Source of the DNA: Phylloscopus collybita
Lineage: Eukaryota; Chordata; Aves; Passeriformes; Phylloscopidae
NCBI GenBank assembly: GCA_027886175.1
Contig: JAJNNQ010000009.1
Span: 9,344,501-9,408,500, forward strand
Direction of reading: 5' to 3'
DNA length: 64,000 nucleotides
A program made the position numbers and the translations under genes. The notes under the pieces were generated by a model, which did not search any database, was not told the DNA's origin, and saw only the letters and a list, made by a program, of their open reading frames with translations. Shown one piece after another: positions 52,318 to 64,000 of the stretch (positions are counted from its first letter, which is position 1; every line of letters begins with the position of its first letter).

Positions 52318-52443
52318 AACCACACAAAAACCCCCCAAACAACCAACAACCCAACAAAACTGCCAAACCTTATTTCCCTCACAAAAATACAAATAAAAAC
52401 AACAACCAAGACTAATAAAAATAAACAAACAAAACCCAAAAAA
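52222..52443. repeat. Large A-rich tract with C interruptions
   Basis: About 220 bases of A with scattered C, including an uninterrupted run of more than 20 A residues. On the SORCS2 sense strand it is T/G-rich. Phenylalanine-rich minus frames (63-105 codons) across it are artefacts of the composition. Confidence 0.92.
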
Positions 52444-54429
52444 CTCACCCAACTGTGTAAACCTATCTCAGATCTTGAAGAAAATTGGAGGTGACATGTT
52501 ATCTGAGCTCACCTTGCAACACCATGCTACTACTGGGTTGAGCACATTCCTGAAATTTGGATTTTATAAATTATGAATACTGTACACTGCTAGAAGATAC
52601 AAGTGCAATCCTGAGAAGCCAGAAGTGGCTAAATCACCATATTTCTTTAAACTTACATTCTGAACTTAGAAATCACTGTGAAAATTTCAATTAGTGCAAA
52701 CTATGGTGTACTAATAAGCTGAGTATGGAAAATATCCTAGTTTGCAGCTTTGATTGTACTGAATTTATGAGCTTGCCAGTGAAACATCACTAATGTGGTA
52801 GCAATGGATGTTTGCTTATAAAAAGAAAAAAATCAAATTAAGAATTTACCCACCTAACACTGCAGTGCCTTTTTTGAAGCCATGTCTGCAGTGTCTCTTT
52901 AAAAGGTGCATCAAGAATTTAGGACATGATAATATGACTCACTATTTCTCAGTGTAGGACTTGAAAAAGTGTCCTAGTTCTGGAAATATTTTTGCTGCTA
53001 TTTCTTTTCCTGTTTGTTCCCCACTTCTTCACCCACTTCTTCATCACTTGGGTTTTAAAAATTTATTGCTTATTTTCTATTCCTCCGAATGCCATTTTCT
53101 ATCACTCCCTGCTGTCTTCCTCTGCACTTGTCTGGAGCTCAGAATTGGAATGGATTATCTGAACTCAGCACTGTCTCCAGAGGAGTCACCATGATGACAA
53201 AATTCAAGGAAATAAAAACATCTCAGTCACTGATTAATTGGAGGAAAGAGCCAGACAGGACAGGTGGGGAGGAAAGGGAGATGAGCCCATGGTTATTTAA
53301 ACCTCCCAAGTGAGTCAGGATGAATAAAACCCTGAGCTCAGCTGAAAATAGGAACTTGGGAATCAGGAATTATATACTTCAGCAAATATATTGACAGTGT
53401 TTCCCACAGAAATATCTCCCCTTGAAGCACAACAGAGTTCCAAAGGGACTGTTTCTGAGTTGTATTTTAGAATATCTCAATGACAAATACACAGCAACAC
53501 ACCTTCACAATTCACCTGTTTCTTGGTTTACTAAGATAACCTACAACATGAAGGTATTTGGGGTTCTACTGTTGTATAAAAATGATGGAGACTATTTCTA
53601 AAACCAACCACAATCAGGTAGAAATAGACTCCTCAGCCTTGTAAAGAGTGACAAGCATTTGGAAAGAAAGCTTTTGAATAAAGTTACAGGCTGCATCCTT
53701 TTCCTCTAAAGGAGTGTCAATGCTGTGCAGTGCAATGATGAAGGGGAAAAAGAAAAAATGAGTTGTCAGGCACTGAGAGGGAGCAGCACTGATGTGGTAT
53801 GAATTCAAAAAGCAAGCAAACAAACACAAAATATCTTCGTACAGATGCATAACTTAGTATTTGATTTTATCCCAAAAAACAGCCTAGCAGTACCAGGAAA
53901 TCCCTTTAATAGGTACTTTTTTGTTTGGTTATCACTGCCTTATTTTTTTCCATTAAAATTATATATATGTTGAGTTACAGAAATCTCTATAATAAAATTA
54001 TATTTAAACATTAAAATAAGTTATTTTAAAACCTAATCAAAATGCTTGCAATGAGCAGGAAATGTCCCTTACTGAAGTAAACTGCTATTATTATTGTTTC
54101 ATGCTATAGCAGATGTCTTATAATCCTTACATGTACTCTCCAAAGTACTTCTATATTTTAGATATTATATGCCTCATAAATCAGAACATTTCAGTTAAAT
54201 TTTTCTGATTTAAAAATCTAATATTTTAATAATACTCAAAGCATCTTGCAAGCAGTCTGTTTTGCCTACAGACTCCAGACAAGCTCTCTTCAGCCCATCA
54301 CACTGATAACAGTCTGTGATCTGTATTCTACGAGCAAGTTCAATGGCCCTTCAGGCCTAAGATTTATTAATTTATGCTCTTCTCTTACAAAGCAGCACAA
54401 CAGCAGTTACAGCTTATTGTTTCAAGTTT

Positions 54430-55000
54430 GAGGGACCTGGACTGATGGGCCAAAGTCAATTTTAGGAGGTTCAACGAGGCCAAGTGTTGGCTCCAGCCCT
54501 TGGGTCACAAAAACCCCAGGCAGCACTACAGGCTGGGGCAGAGTGGCTGAAAACTTCCAGCAGGAAAGGACCTGGGGGTGCTGCTGACAGCAGCTGAACA
54601 TGAGCCAGGTGTGCCCAGGTGGCCAAGAGGGCCAATGGCACCTGGCCTGGGTGAGCAATAGTGTGGCCAGCAGGAGCAGCAATCATCAGTCTCTTCCCCC
54701 AGGTAACAAGGGACAGGAGAAGAGGACATGGCCTCAAAATGCACTAAGGTTTAGACTGGATATTAGGAAACATTTCTTCACTGAAAGGGTTATCAAGCAT
54801 GGGAACAGATTGCCCAGGGAAGTGAGGGAATCACTGTCCCTGGAAGTGTTTGAACATGTAGATGTGGAGCTTAGGGACATGGCTTAGTAGAACCTGGCAG
54901 AGGTAAGCTTATGGCTGGATAAAGGTAGGTTTATGGATGGTCTATGGATGATTTTAGAGGTCTTTTCCAACTATAATGATTCTATAATTCTATGATTCTA
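54430..55000 (+). mobile_element. CR1 LINE 3' portion: end of reverse-transcriptase ORF plus 3' UTR and tail
   Basis: The largest well-preserved CR1 copy here. Blocks in order are the end of ORF2 (GGTTCAACGAGGCCAAGTG, AGGCAGCACTACAGGCTGGGG, GACCTGGGGGTGCTG, GAACATGAGCCAGGTGTGCC), the 3' UTR (ATTAGGAAACATTTCTTCAC, GATTGCCCAGGGAAGTGAG) and the diagnostic octamer tail ATTCTATAATTCTATGATTC. The 5' side is truncated. Frameshifts break ORF2, so it is inactive. It is antisense to SORCS2. Five overlapping short frames in it are not genes. Confidence 0.95.
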
Positions 55001-58000
55001 GGTCTCATACTCTTCACTAACCATAAGTAACTCCCTTTACCCCAAAATGGTTTGACTTGGTAACTTAATGAATTCTAGTGGTCAAAAGCTGTCTTCCCCC
55101 GTGAAAAAGGAGACAACTCTGTCACACTTCATAAGGGTATTTATTAATTTTATTTTAATACATAGCATGAAAATGGTAGGGAACCCCCCCTCCCATCTCT
55201 TGATGTTTTTATTGAGTGGATGTCACTTAGCTTCATTCCTTGGATTTTTTCTTAGACATTTCTAGCTTTTTTTCTTAGACATAAGCATTTTCTTATGAAT
55301 TTTCATTTATTTCTGTTATCTCCTGGGATATTCTGATTTTACAATTCACTTAATATCACTTTTCTGAACCTTTACAAATGAAAAAATCCTCCCAATGGTG
55401 TGAAAAGCATTAGACTGGGATGACAGTAAAAATTGGTGTTCAATACCATTCAGAAATTAGCAGGCAACTAATAAATCACAACAGTATTACAACAGTATGC
55501 AGGAGAACTATCCCTGCTTTGGGTGATCAATACAAAGAAACATGAATGAATAGCAGAAAATTACCAAAATTTGATGGATTGACAGGCCTATTCTAGAATA
55601 AGAAAAGAAAAAGGAAAGAGAAGCCCAGAGGAAGAGATCAGGTCCAACATCCAGGGGTGAGAGTGACACCCATGCTATTACATGACTGAGTCTTAACATT
55701 ACTGTTCACTCAGAAAAGATCCAGAAGAAGATACTTTCTAAAAGTGGTAATTCAGACAAATTTTCAGCCATCTATTTAAGCCAGAGGTGGTAAAATCTGA
55801 GACAAAATAAATGAAGAGTAAGAGAGAATCCACCATTAGAACTAGAAAACTGAAACCACAATGTTCAGTCAGTTCTAAAGCACTGGACAGAAAGTTTGGG
55901 AAAGTGTCCAGTACTGGTGAGATGGCTTCAAACAACTGTAAGAAAGCACATGTTCCAACTGCTTATTCAGTTTCAGATGCAAAACATAGGACAAGCCAGA
56001 TGTAAGTGCCAAGATATCAAGAAAAGTTTATGATTTTCAAGTTCTTTATTTTTTCACATCTACTGAAGAAGGTTTTCATTCTGCTAACAAAGTTTACTGT
56101 CATTTTTTTTGGTCTAACTTTGCCATTTTAATTTTAATAAGAATTTGAGACATCAATATTAACTTCATTTTCCCAGAGCTTTTTTTTATTACTTGGAGAA
56201 TCACTGATTCACAGATTTCTAATGGAAAGGATCATCACAACTCCTAGCCTGTAATCAGCATAGTAAGGATTATGTGATACCACTTACTATTCACAAGTTC
56301 AGCTAGTATTTGTCTACAGTATTTTTTACATAACAGAATAAATGAATAGTTTCAAACCAGGTACCTCAAGAGGTGAAAGTCACAGCCCATTAAAATTTGC
56401 ATGCAGTATGACATTTATATTGCCTGGAAAAATACCTTCTCTTACCATATCCATAAATTGTAGTCACACCACAGTCACATGGTAACTCAGTATTTCTTTT
56501 GAAAAACAAAGGAGACTGCACTACTTAAAATTCTTTGAAATATATATATGTGAAACTCCCCCAAATATGCAGCTTTCAGTAAAAGAGTCACCTAATTTGT
56601 CACAATTTGGATTTCTTTACTATGCTGCAAAAGGATCCAGCCCTGCATGAACACATGAGCTGCAAGGTGAACCCCAGGCAACTGAAAACTGTCATCTGAA
56701 TGACTAATCCATCAAAAACTACTGGAGATTACTAGTGATTTTTACTCATTTGAGAGGACTATCTCTACAATTAAAGAAAAAATGCTGGCATTCAGTCTAG
56801 GTACCTCTCTTATCTGACTGTCTTAGTCAAATGAAACAAAGATATGAAAATCTCTCCCGGATGTGAAAGAAAACAAAAAAAAATCGATTTGGTTTTAGAA
56901 GAAGGGCATATTGGGTGCAACCTTTAATTGCTGGCATTAAATGCTGATAAGGTTTTAGAGCACTACTATTGCTGAGAAGCCATCACCAGGGTGGATAACT
57001 GCATCAGTGAATGAGGGCATATGCTTAGAAATCCCACTAACAACTCACAGAATCCACTTGAAAATACACAGGAAAGTGTTAACCTGACAGGACTGAAGCA
57101 CTTCATCCTCAGCTGCCTTCTTAACTGGTGTTGGACATTCCAAGCACACACATGGCATGTCTCTAGGATCTTTCCTCCTCTCTGCAGCTCCCAGACCCTC
57201 AGAGCTGCAGCTGTCACACACCCACTGCCCAGTTGCCTAATCAGTTCTTATTTTCCTGATAAATGATTTGGCTATGCTAAGGTTCTAATTCTTCCTGCTG
57301 TTCCCATCTGCCTTCTCTCACCCCTCATCCCTTATCAAATGCCCAACAAAAAATCTATCAACAGCTAAGTGTAAAAATATCCCTACAGCATAATAATACA
57401 TTTTCCCATTCTTCTAATCCATCTGAAAAAATGGTCAATGTTCAGTATGATATTTCTTGAACCCAGCTGAAGATATAAGGGTTAATAGCAGGATATTACC
57501 CTGATATATTAACCTATCATGGATCCAGACTCCAAGAAATCAAATCACATAGCATCCAGATTCCTGCATATCTTTTGCAGATGTGATGTCATACAAGCTG
57601 TGTTATTCTCGTGCCCATAAGGAATTGTAACTCTTTTGACTTCCCTCCAACACACTCCTTTTAATTGAAGCTGTACCTTCAGCTCTGTAGGAAAGAGCTG
57701 TTAAGAGAGGAGAGGAAATAAAATACCTGTCAATATGTCTGAAAAAAGAAAACATTAATATAAGCCATAAGCACAAGACTGACTCTGGCAGTTTAAAGTA
57801 CATGCCACAAAAGGATCATTTAACACAATCTCAGAGAACTGCTTTTTTAAACTTTTTCATTTTTAAAAGGAACAAAATGATGAAGTCACAGTAAAAAAGT
57901 CTTCAGTTGAAGAGATTGATTCCCACCAGTAACAGTGCTCATGTAAGGCAAAGTCATGATAAGAATTATCAGATTTTGTCCACTCTGCAGAAAAAGATTC

Positions 58001-59324
58001 TTAATGACCTTATGAAGAATCTAACTAAGCTACATTTAGTTAATTTTTATGTTTAACTGCCACACATCAAGTACTAAAAAGTGAATTCTGCATGTTTAGT
58101 AAAAAGTATTAAAGCAGAGAGGAAAATCTACACTGAGGAAAATTTTATAAAATTCTGAGAAGACAATGGATTCATATTTTCTAAACACTACTGCCAATTA
58201 AAAATAAATTTCTCAAGTAAAAATCATCTTTTCTCTAGAATTTGATTTATACAATAAAACTTTTAGAAGACCTCTCCTTTATCCTGAGAACACTGACAGC
58301 AAGAATGGATAGAGATGTCATGACATCCTCTAAACTACCCACATGTAAACACATAGAGCCAGATGAGAAAGCCACACATCCTATCAGAAATCCATCATGC
58401 ATGTACAAAATACAGTGGGGATTTGAGTGTCAAATCTCACAGTGGCAGACCTCATCAAAGAAAGAATTACAGCTTTGTGTCCTCTTTGAATAGTGGACTA
58501 GGATTTTCTTCAAAGCTTTCTGTGAAAGTGACTTCTAACAAGTCACCTTTAATCTTTAAAGTCACAAGAAAAAGCTGCAATTCTAGAGATGTTACAGCTG
58601 CAAGAGTGAATTCTTTAACAATTTTTATTAACACAATTGAATTTTAACACAACTCCCTCTAAACCTAAGCCATAATGAGATCTAAGGTTTCCAGGTTTCT
58701 CATTACAAGGAGGATATCTCAAGGCTTTGCCTTGAAACAATGAAGGGAATGAGATCTGCTACTGCAACTGCATTTGTTCTCCAGTAGAAAACAAAATCTG
58801 ATGTCACTGTAATGAGACTGATAATACCTTGTTACCACAGAAGAAAGCCTGTGATAAGATAAAGGGATTTCCCTGTAGCATAGGATAAATCTGTCTGAAC
58901 GAAGATCATCCCTGCTTATCCTGAAGTACACAAATTTAGTGAAATTTGCATTATAAATATGACTGCGAAATATCATAGTAGATGACATTCTACTTCAGAG
59001 ATTTTTCACAGCTATTTATTGGTCCTTCACTCCAAACTCCATATGGGAGATCAAAGTCAAGCTGAACTGCTCAGAAGTTTGTCAAAACCAGAAATACAGC
59101 ATCATGTATTAAATAATTTTACATTTATTCGAACACATAGTACTCAACCCTGACTTTACTAAGATGCCAAGACACCTGCTTTCAATGGGTTTTTAGAAAT
59201 GCAACTTCTTTCAGGTCAGTAAATAATCTGACAGACATATAAACAGAAATACTAATGAGTTTTCATGAGTATAGTAAAATGTAGTGTGTAAAATACACTG
59301 TGTTAGAGTGATGCTATAAGTGGG
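55001..59324. other. Intron sequence, no gene seen
   Basis: About 4.3 kb of intron. TTTTTTCTTAGACAT occurs twice near 55245-55282. A weak resemblance to an old CR1-type 3' end on the minus strand lies at about 56200-56265 (GAATCACTGATTCACAG, GGAAAGGATCATCAC). Nothing looks coding. Confidence 0.5.
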
Positions 59325-59520
59325 ACGGTTTAGCCTGGAGGAGAGAAGGCTCAGGAAGATCTCATCAGTGGAGGGTGCAAAGAAGATGGAGCTAGGATAT
59401 TTACTGTGCTGGCATAACCAGAGGCAGTGAGCATACACTGAGACACGGGAGGTTTCCTCTGAACATCAGGAAATACCTTCTTGCTGAGTGTGACCAAGTG
59501 CTCTCACCTTGCCTGAGCAA
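59325..59520 (+). mobile_element. CR1 LINE 3'-UTR fragment, plus orientation
   Basis: GCCTGGAGGAGAGAAGGCTC, GGAAGATCTCATCAGTGGAG, AGAAGATGGAGCTAGG and CATCAGGAAATACCTTCTTGCTGAG follow the order of the CR1 3' UTR. Both ends are missing and there are small deletions. Confidence 0.82.
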
Positions 59521-61199
59521 TGAAAGCTGGTGCTTGCCAAAGCCTCTGTGTATTTATCCTAGATAAATTCCAGTACCAAGAAATGTCACCACTGGAGGAT
59601 ACTGCAGGAGAGGCTCAACTACATACTACAGATCCATTCAAAATCAGGAAGTCAGTGAAGCAGCACCCATTCAGCTCTTTCTTGCCTTTGAGTCACTTCT
59701 GACCAACCTGGGTTGTACCAGCAATTCCTTCACAGCTTACGATGCACACAGCACTAGCTAAGCTGGTGACAAATTGAATTTTGAAGTAAGTATGTATTTA
59801 GAAGATAAGAAATGTGAGAAGTTCTTTCTGGGTTTTAAAATTAAGTCTGTTTTGGATTAGAAGAAAAAAACCTGAGAGTTTGGTTCTATACTAATATTTA
59901 AGTAGGCTAATAGCAAATATTCTGGCTAATACTGAAATTAGTGAGGTTTTCCTACTGCGATGCCTTTTTTCTTTTTTTATTCACTGCTTTAAGCTGTTTT
60001 ACAAATATGCTGAAACTACAGCTTTGAATGGCTTTAACAACATAGGAACTATTGATTTTTGCACCCAGTTCCAAGAGCTGATGAATGTCCTTTTTCCACT
60101 TCAGGAGAAGAGAGATGACAGCTCTTCCATCTGTTGGGACTGAGAACCTTTGTCACTGAAAAACAGCTAGGCCTTTTTTCCTCCTAAGGGAGGAAAATCA
60201 GAAAAAAATTGGCCATGTACATGTTCTTTAATAGACAGTGCTTAAATTGAGAGTCTATAGCAACATGGGCTGCTTTCTATAGAGGGTTTGTTTGTGTCCC
60301 AGGCACCAGAGCCAAGGGAGATGGCAGCATTATTTGCTGAATGTTGCTGGTACTGCAAGATAAATACAGCAATTCTTCTTTTTATCTGTGAAGTGCCTTT
60401 CAGATAAACAGTCTGACCTGAAGTAAAGCCCTTTGCTGTTTAAAAACAAAACCAGAAAAGATCTGTTTTCCCAACAAAAGCAGGACAAAGCAGAGATGGC
60501 TTTGGACCTGATATTTAAGACCAGCATCTGATACCATCCCAACCAAGGTTACATTAGCAAGAGGGAGGCAAAAGAAAAAAAAAATAAAAAAGGTAGTTCA
60601 AGAAAAATGCCACTGAAGAAATTATGAGGCATAGAAACAAGACAATAACAAGGGTGAAATTTGTAGGACCTTTGCTGTCAGGTTCTGCAAAATCAAAGTC
60701 AGTAACAAGCCCTGACTGAGAAGCAGGAGCCCTATGGGGCCATTAGGACTGGGTTAGGACTAAACTACAACTCACCAGTGGAATTGTTGTGCTCTGAGCT
60801 GCTGAGTGCTGAAACAGCATTTTAGGAAGATAATCACCTGGAAGAAATTTTGTTCTCTATTTCACCTATGAAAGACTAGAATGTAGAAATGCTTTTGTAC
60901 ATAAGAATGAGACCCAGGAACTAAGTTTGCTCCTCTTCCAAGTTCAACACACATTAAACTACATTGCATCCTAACACTTTCACGTACCAGTAACATACAA
61001 CAACTGTTCAAAAACAAACATGTTGTTTCCAAGAATCCAACATAAAGATAATAGATGTTACTAAATGCATCATATGCATCTATTACCTTAGGTCAAAGAG
61101 CTCTCCCTGCTCCCTCTGTACCCTCTGCACCATTTCCCCAGTACCAAGTACAACTGTTTGTTCTTGAAACCTCACATTATCTCTAGGCTACCTGTTTCA
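59521..61199. other. Intron sequence, no gene seen
   Basis: About 1.7 kb of intron without a recognised feature; short frames on both strands only. Confidence 0.5.
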
Positions 61200-61388
61200 A
61201 GGCTTCATCCTCCTAATTGTTAGAAGTTTTTTTCTGATGTATAACCTAAATCTTCCTTGCTGCAATTCGAGCCTGTTTCTCACTGATCTCCCTGTAAAAG
61301 ACCATGGATGCAGTCTCTACTTCTTTGCAGCAGCCTTTTATATATTTGAAAGCTCTATCATGACACTTGAGTCCTACCTTCTCTGTAT

Positions 61389-61427
<39 letters not shown>

Positions 61428-62330
61428 CAAATTCCTTCAACCTTTTCTTATTACGGTTTTGTTTTTCTTAACAGACTTCTGATGGCTCTTGGTTTTTGCT
61501 GAGCTCTCCTAAATTGGTCCATATCCTTTCTGACCTTAGGAGAATTAAGGAGGACTAAAGAATTCCTTCTGATGTTTAACACAATATTCCTGTGTTCCTG
61601 TCACACACTCCAGATGGTGTTTGACACCACTGACAAGAGATTGTTTACCTAAGTTCAAGATAAAATTGACTATTAGTGCACACTTTTTCTTGTATGGCTG
61701 ATTCCTAAGGAATCATTACCCACTCTCTGCTTGTACAGTTAATTATTCTGATCTAAATATAGAAGCTTAAATCTGTCCTTTCTACAAGCTAAGCTTATTT
61801 TATTTTTCCATAGTGTTTCAGTAACAGTATGGCTAAAAAGATTTTATATTCACAGGATTCAGACTTTGTCTTCTGAACATCCTTGTGTATTTTATAATGT
61901 TTTTGTCATGACCTGAAGACTGCCTTCATTCAAAGTATTTAATAAAAATATAGAATACCAGTTGGGCTCTTGAAAAGTCCCATTTGATATATCTGTCCAT
62001 TCTGACAGATTTTCTAATGCATAAGTATATAGACATCTACAGCTTCTTTCCTATCACAACTGTTAAGCTGTCAGAACAGAGAAGTGAATTTATGACATTT
62101 TTTCTCTTCTTGATTAACCTCGGTTTCTTGATTACAGTTATTATGCATAATTATAATCTTCCAGTTGCTTACAATAAAATTATTTATTTCTTCCAATGCT
62201 TTTCTAAAAAATTAGTTAAATTGACAACCTTGTAATGCCAGGATTCTTCCTCCTTCCCTTCTTTTACAGATGGCATTATGTTTGCCCTTTTCAATCAGGT
62301 TTTGCTTAAAAACTATCATGCCAGTGAAGG
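61200..62330 (-). mobile_element. Ancient CR1-like LINE, long diverged copy, minus orientation
   Basis: Read left to right, blocks follow the reverse complement of an old CR1: TTTCTGATGTATAACCTAAATC (3' UTR), TATTTGAAAGCTCTATCATGAC, TTCCTTCAACCTTTTCTTATTAC, CTGAGCTCTCCTAAATTGGTCC, CTAAATATAGAAGCTTAAATCTGTCC (ORF2 part), and finally CTTTTACAGATGGCATTATG with TTTGCCCTTTTCAATC, which corresponds to a reverse-transcriptase stretch. Divergence is high and the middle (61600-62200) is only suggestive. An (AT)16 microsatellite interrupts it. If correct, it predates the other CR1 copies and was inserted long before. Confidence 0.6.
61392..61424. repeat. (AT)16 microsatellite
   Basis: Perfect AT dinucleotide run of 33 bases inside the ancient CR1-like element. 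It produces Tyr-Ile repeats in frames on both strands. Confidence 0.95.
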
Positions 62331-64000
62331 CCAGCCAGTTTCAAAAAAACCTGGAGTATTTCTTGCCTATATGCCTATGGAACCTCAGTCTGGTAGGGGT
62401 TCTCAAAGTATGAGTAACATTTACCATCAGCATAAGGACCTGCACAAAATGCAGGTGGCAGAGCAGAATGCAGCAGTTGCAGAGTCGAAGTTTGAAGTCC
62501 AACTTTTTCCTCTGCCTGGAAGGATTCAAATCCATGTCTCCTATCAAAGCAGCTCTAGATATGAAATTACCTCTCAGGAAGGCACAGCAGGGAGGAACAG
62601 GGATTATAAAGCCTTGCACCCTTCTTACAACACCACTCCTGTATTTTATAGCAAAGAGCCTTTGCTTAGTACAGAAGCTGAGTCACAAGGATCCATATCA
62701 CCCCTCTGTATTCTTCCTCACTCACTTCTTGCCTTACAGGGTACAAGGGGATGGTTTCAGCAGGACAGGAGGGTCAGAGCCCATCATGCTGATGACAGCA
62801 CTGAACCAGTCTCTTTCATCTCCTAAGCAAATATTCCATTAATACAGGACATTAATATCTTCAGAAGCCCCCTCCAAACTACAACAGATAGACTACTGCC
62901 ATCTTCCTTGAGTGTGAGTATCTAAAATGGTTCTACATATTATGTGTCTGTCCAAATTATTATAATTGACAATATTTAAAAATATCAATCATTATTCATA
63001 GATATTCTAAAAGTCAATCCTAATATTTAGCAAATGCCTTTAGACATGTATTTTCTGTTTGACCCCAGTGTATTGAATTCATTTACATCAGCAAAACTGA
63101 AATCACCTTGCTAGAAAAACACTGAGGCCATGCACTTAGAAGTACTGACATAGTCTGTGTGCCTGAAAATACCACTTCAAGAATGCTTACTCACTCCTTA
63201 TATTAACTATAAGAAAAATACTGTATTAATTCCCTAATATATAAAAATACCTTAAGCACCCATACATACAAAGCAGCGATCACATTCAGAAAACATAGCC
63301 TGAGAAGTAGTTAGATGTCAAAAAAAGCATATAATCCCTCCCTCCAACAAAAATATCTTTTAATGGTATCTTTCAAACATACTTCTAATGTGCTTCCCAA
63401 CAGTGACAAAAAACCACTCCACTAAGCATATCACAAATTTCTGGTCACCATAATCATCCTCTATGCTGGATTGTTTTAAATGTTAAAAGGAAAAAAAAAA
63501 ACCCAAAGAAACAAAAAACCTAACCAAACAAACAAAAAACCCAAACAAACAAAAAACACCACTACCAAAACTAGAAGGTTACACTTATCAAAACAAAAGT
63601 ATATGGAATCTACTCATTATTCTTTACTTTAGGATGGCCAGAAATAGACAGAGCAAGGAAAGCAGGCAATATAAACACAGAAATGTACTGTAGCTAAGTT
63701 AGAAAATAATAGAAACTACTTTATTATAAGGCACAAAGCATCAGCAAGTGCTTAGGAAAGATCCTTGCAAAAAACATGATCACTTTTATTACAGAACCCT
63801 ATAACATGGGAATGCCTGTGGGTGTTCCTCTTAAACATGTGGGATTTAGCGGCAAAGAAAATGAATACAAATAAAGCAATAAGAAACCTCTCCAGACTTT
63901 GGTTTAGCCCTGCACAGCCTCCTTTGTCATTCCAGCTGATCAATTGGGTTTTAGTGTTAGCAAGGGCTTATATCTTGCTAACATTTGCATGTTTGCAGTC
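62331..64000. other. Intron sequence, no confirmed gene
   Basis: Contains the longest open frame of the window (plus strand, 62278-62826, 182 codons, starting inside the preceding repeat), which I do not call as a gene. GATTCAAATCC near 62523 resembles a tRNA-type B box and could be a SINE relic. From 62830 on the sequence is AT-rich and featureless apart from the A/C-rich tract at 63491. Confidence 0.45.
63491..63558. repeat. A/C-rich low-complexity tract
   Basis: Runs of A with CC and AAAC interruptions, the same type as at 15029, 25535 and 52222. Confidence 0.88.

Larger units (their letters stand above)
48158..54429. other. Intron sequence, no gene seen
   Basis: About 6.3 kb of intron. 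It contains an AGCTCC run at 50183-50204, a large A-rich tract at 52222-52443 and somewhat GC-richer patches near 48640-49100 and 50640-51070 in which I recognise nothing. A 125-codon minus frame (50642-51019) lies in the GC-richer patch and has no known domain. Confidence 0.5.

Noticed and set aside
52131..52452. Phenylalanine-rich minus-strand frames that look like membrane proteins
   Set aside because: They are translations of the A-rich tract in three frames; composition alone gives the hydrophobicity.
54422..54887. Several 72-95 codon frames on both strands
   Set aside because: They all fall in the CR1 copy at 54430-55000.
62515..62540. tRNA gene or young SINE from the B-box-like GATTCAAATCC
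   Set aside because: I saw no matching A box or cloverleaf, and no A-rich tail nearby; at most an old SINE relic.

Overview
The window looks like vertebrate, and specifically bird, nuclear DNA. It is AT-rich and CpG-poor, has no compact gene order, and carries many fragments of the avian CR1 LINE, several with the diagnostic ATTCTATG-type tail. A-rich tracts with scattered C residues, common in songbird assemblies, are also present. A passerine is my guess from overall look; the sequence does not prove it.

The only protein-coding segment I can defend is one 165-base exon on the minus strand (14532-14696). It is bounded by a clean acceptor and donor and encodes 55 residues of the VPS10 beta-propeller of a sortilin-family receptor. 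The residues match SORCS2 much better than SORCS1 or SORCS3 as I remember those proteins. The window therefore sits inside a very large SORCS2 gene read right to left. About 49 kb of the intron before the exon lies at higher coordinates, and 14.5 kb of the intron after it lies at lower coordinates. I looked for the flanking exons by eye and did not find them.

The rest is intron. It holds CR1 fragments in both orientations (near 6.4, 19.1, 24.3, 31.4, 40.7, 48.1, 54.4, 59.3 and 61.2-62.3 kb), one GC-richer interspersed repeat (4.9-5.2 kb), a long GAGAAG hexamer array (27.7 kb), long homopolymer and A/C-rich tracts, a 26-base tandem duplication (21.2 kb), and a few stretches that keep more CpG than their surroundings and may be conserved non-coding elements. 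Most long open frames are about the length expected by chance in 128 kb of two-strand sequence and are not called as genes.

I found no rRNA, tRNA, CRISPR array, operon or recognisable novel system. The findings are modest: sequence tracts that could affect splicing, two unexplained open-frame regions, and candidate regulatory islands. Each needs comparative data to test.
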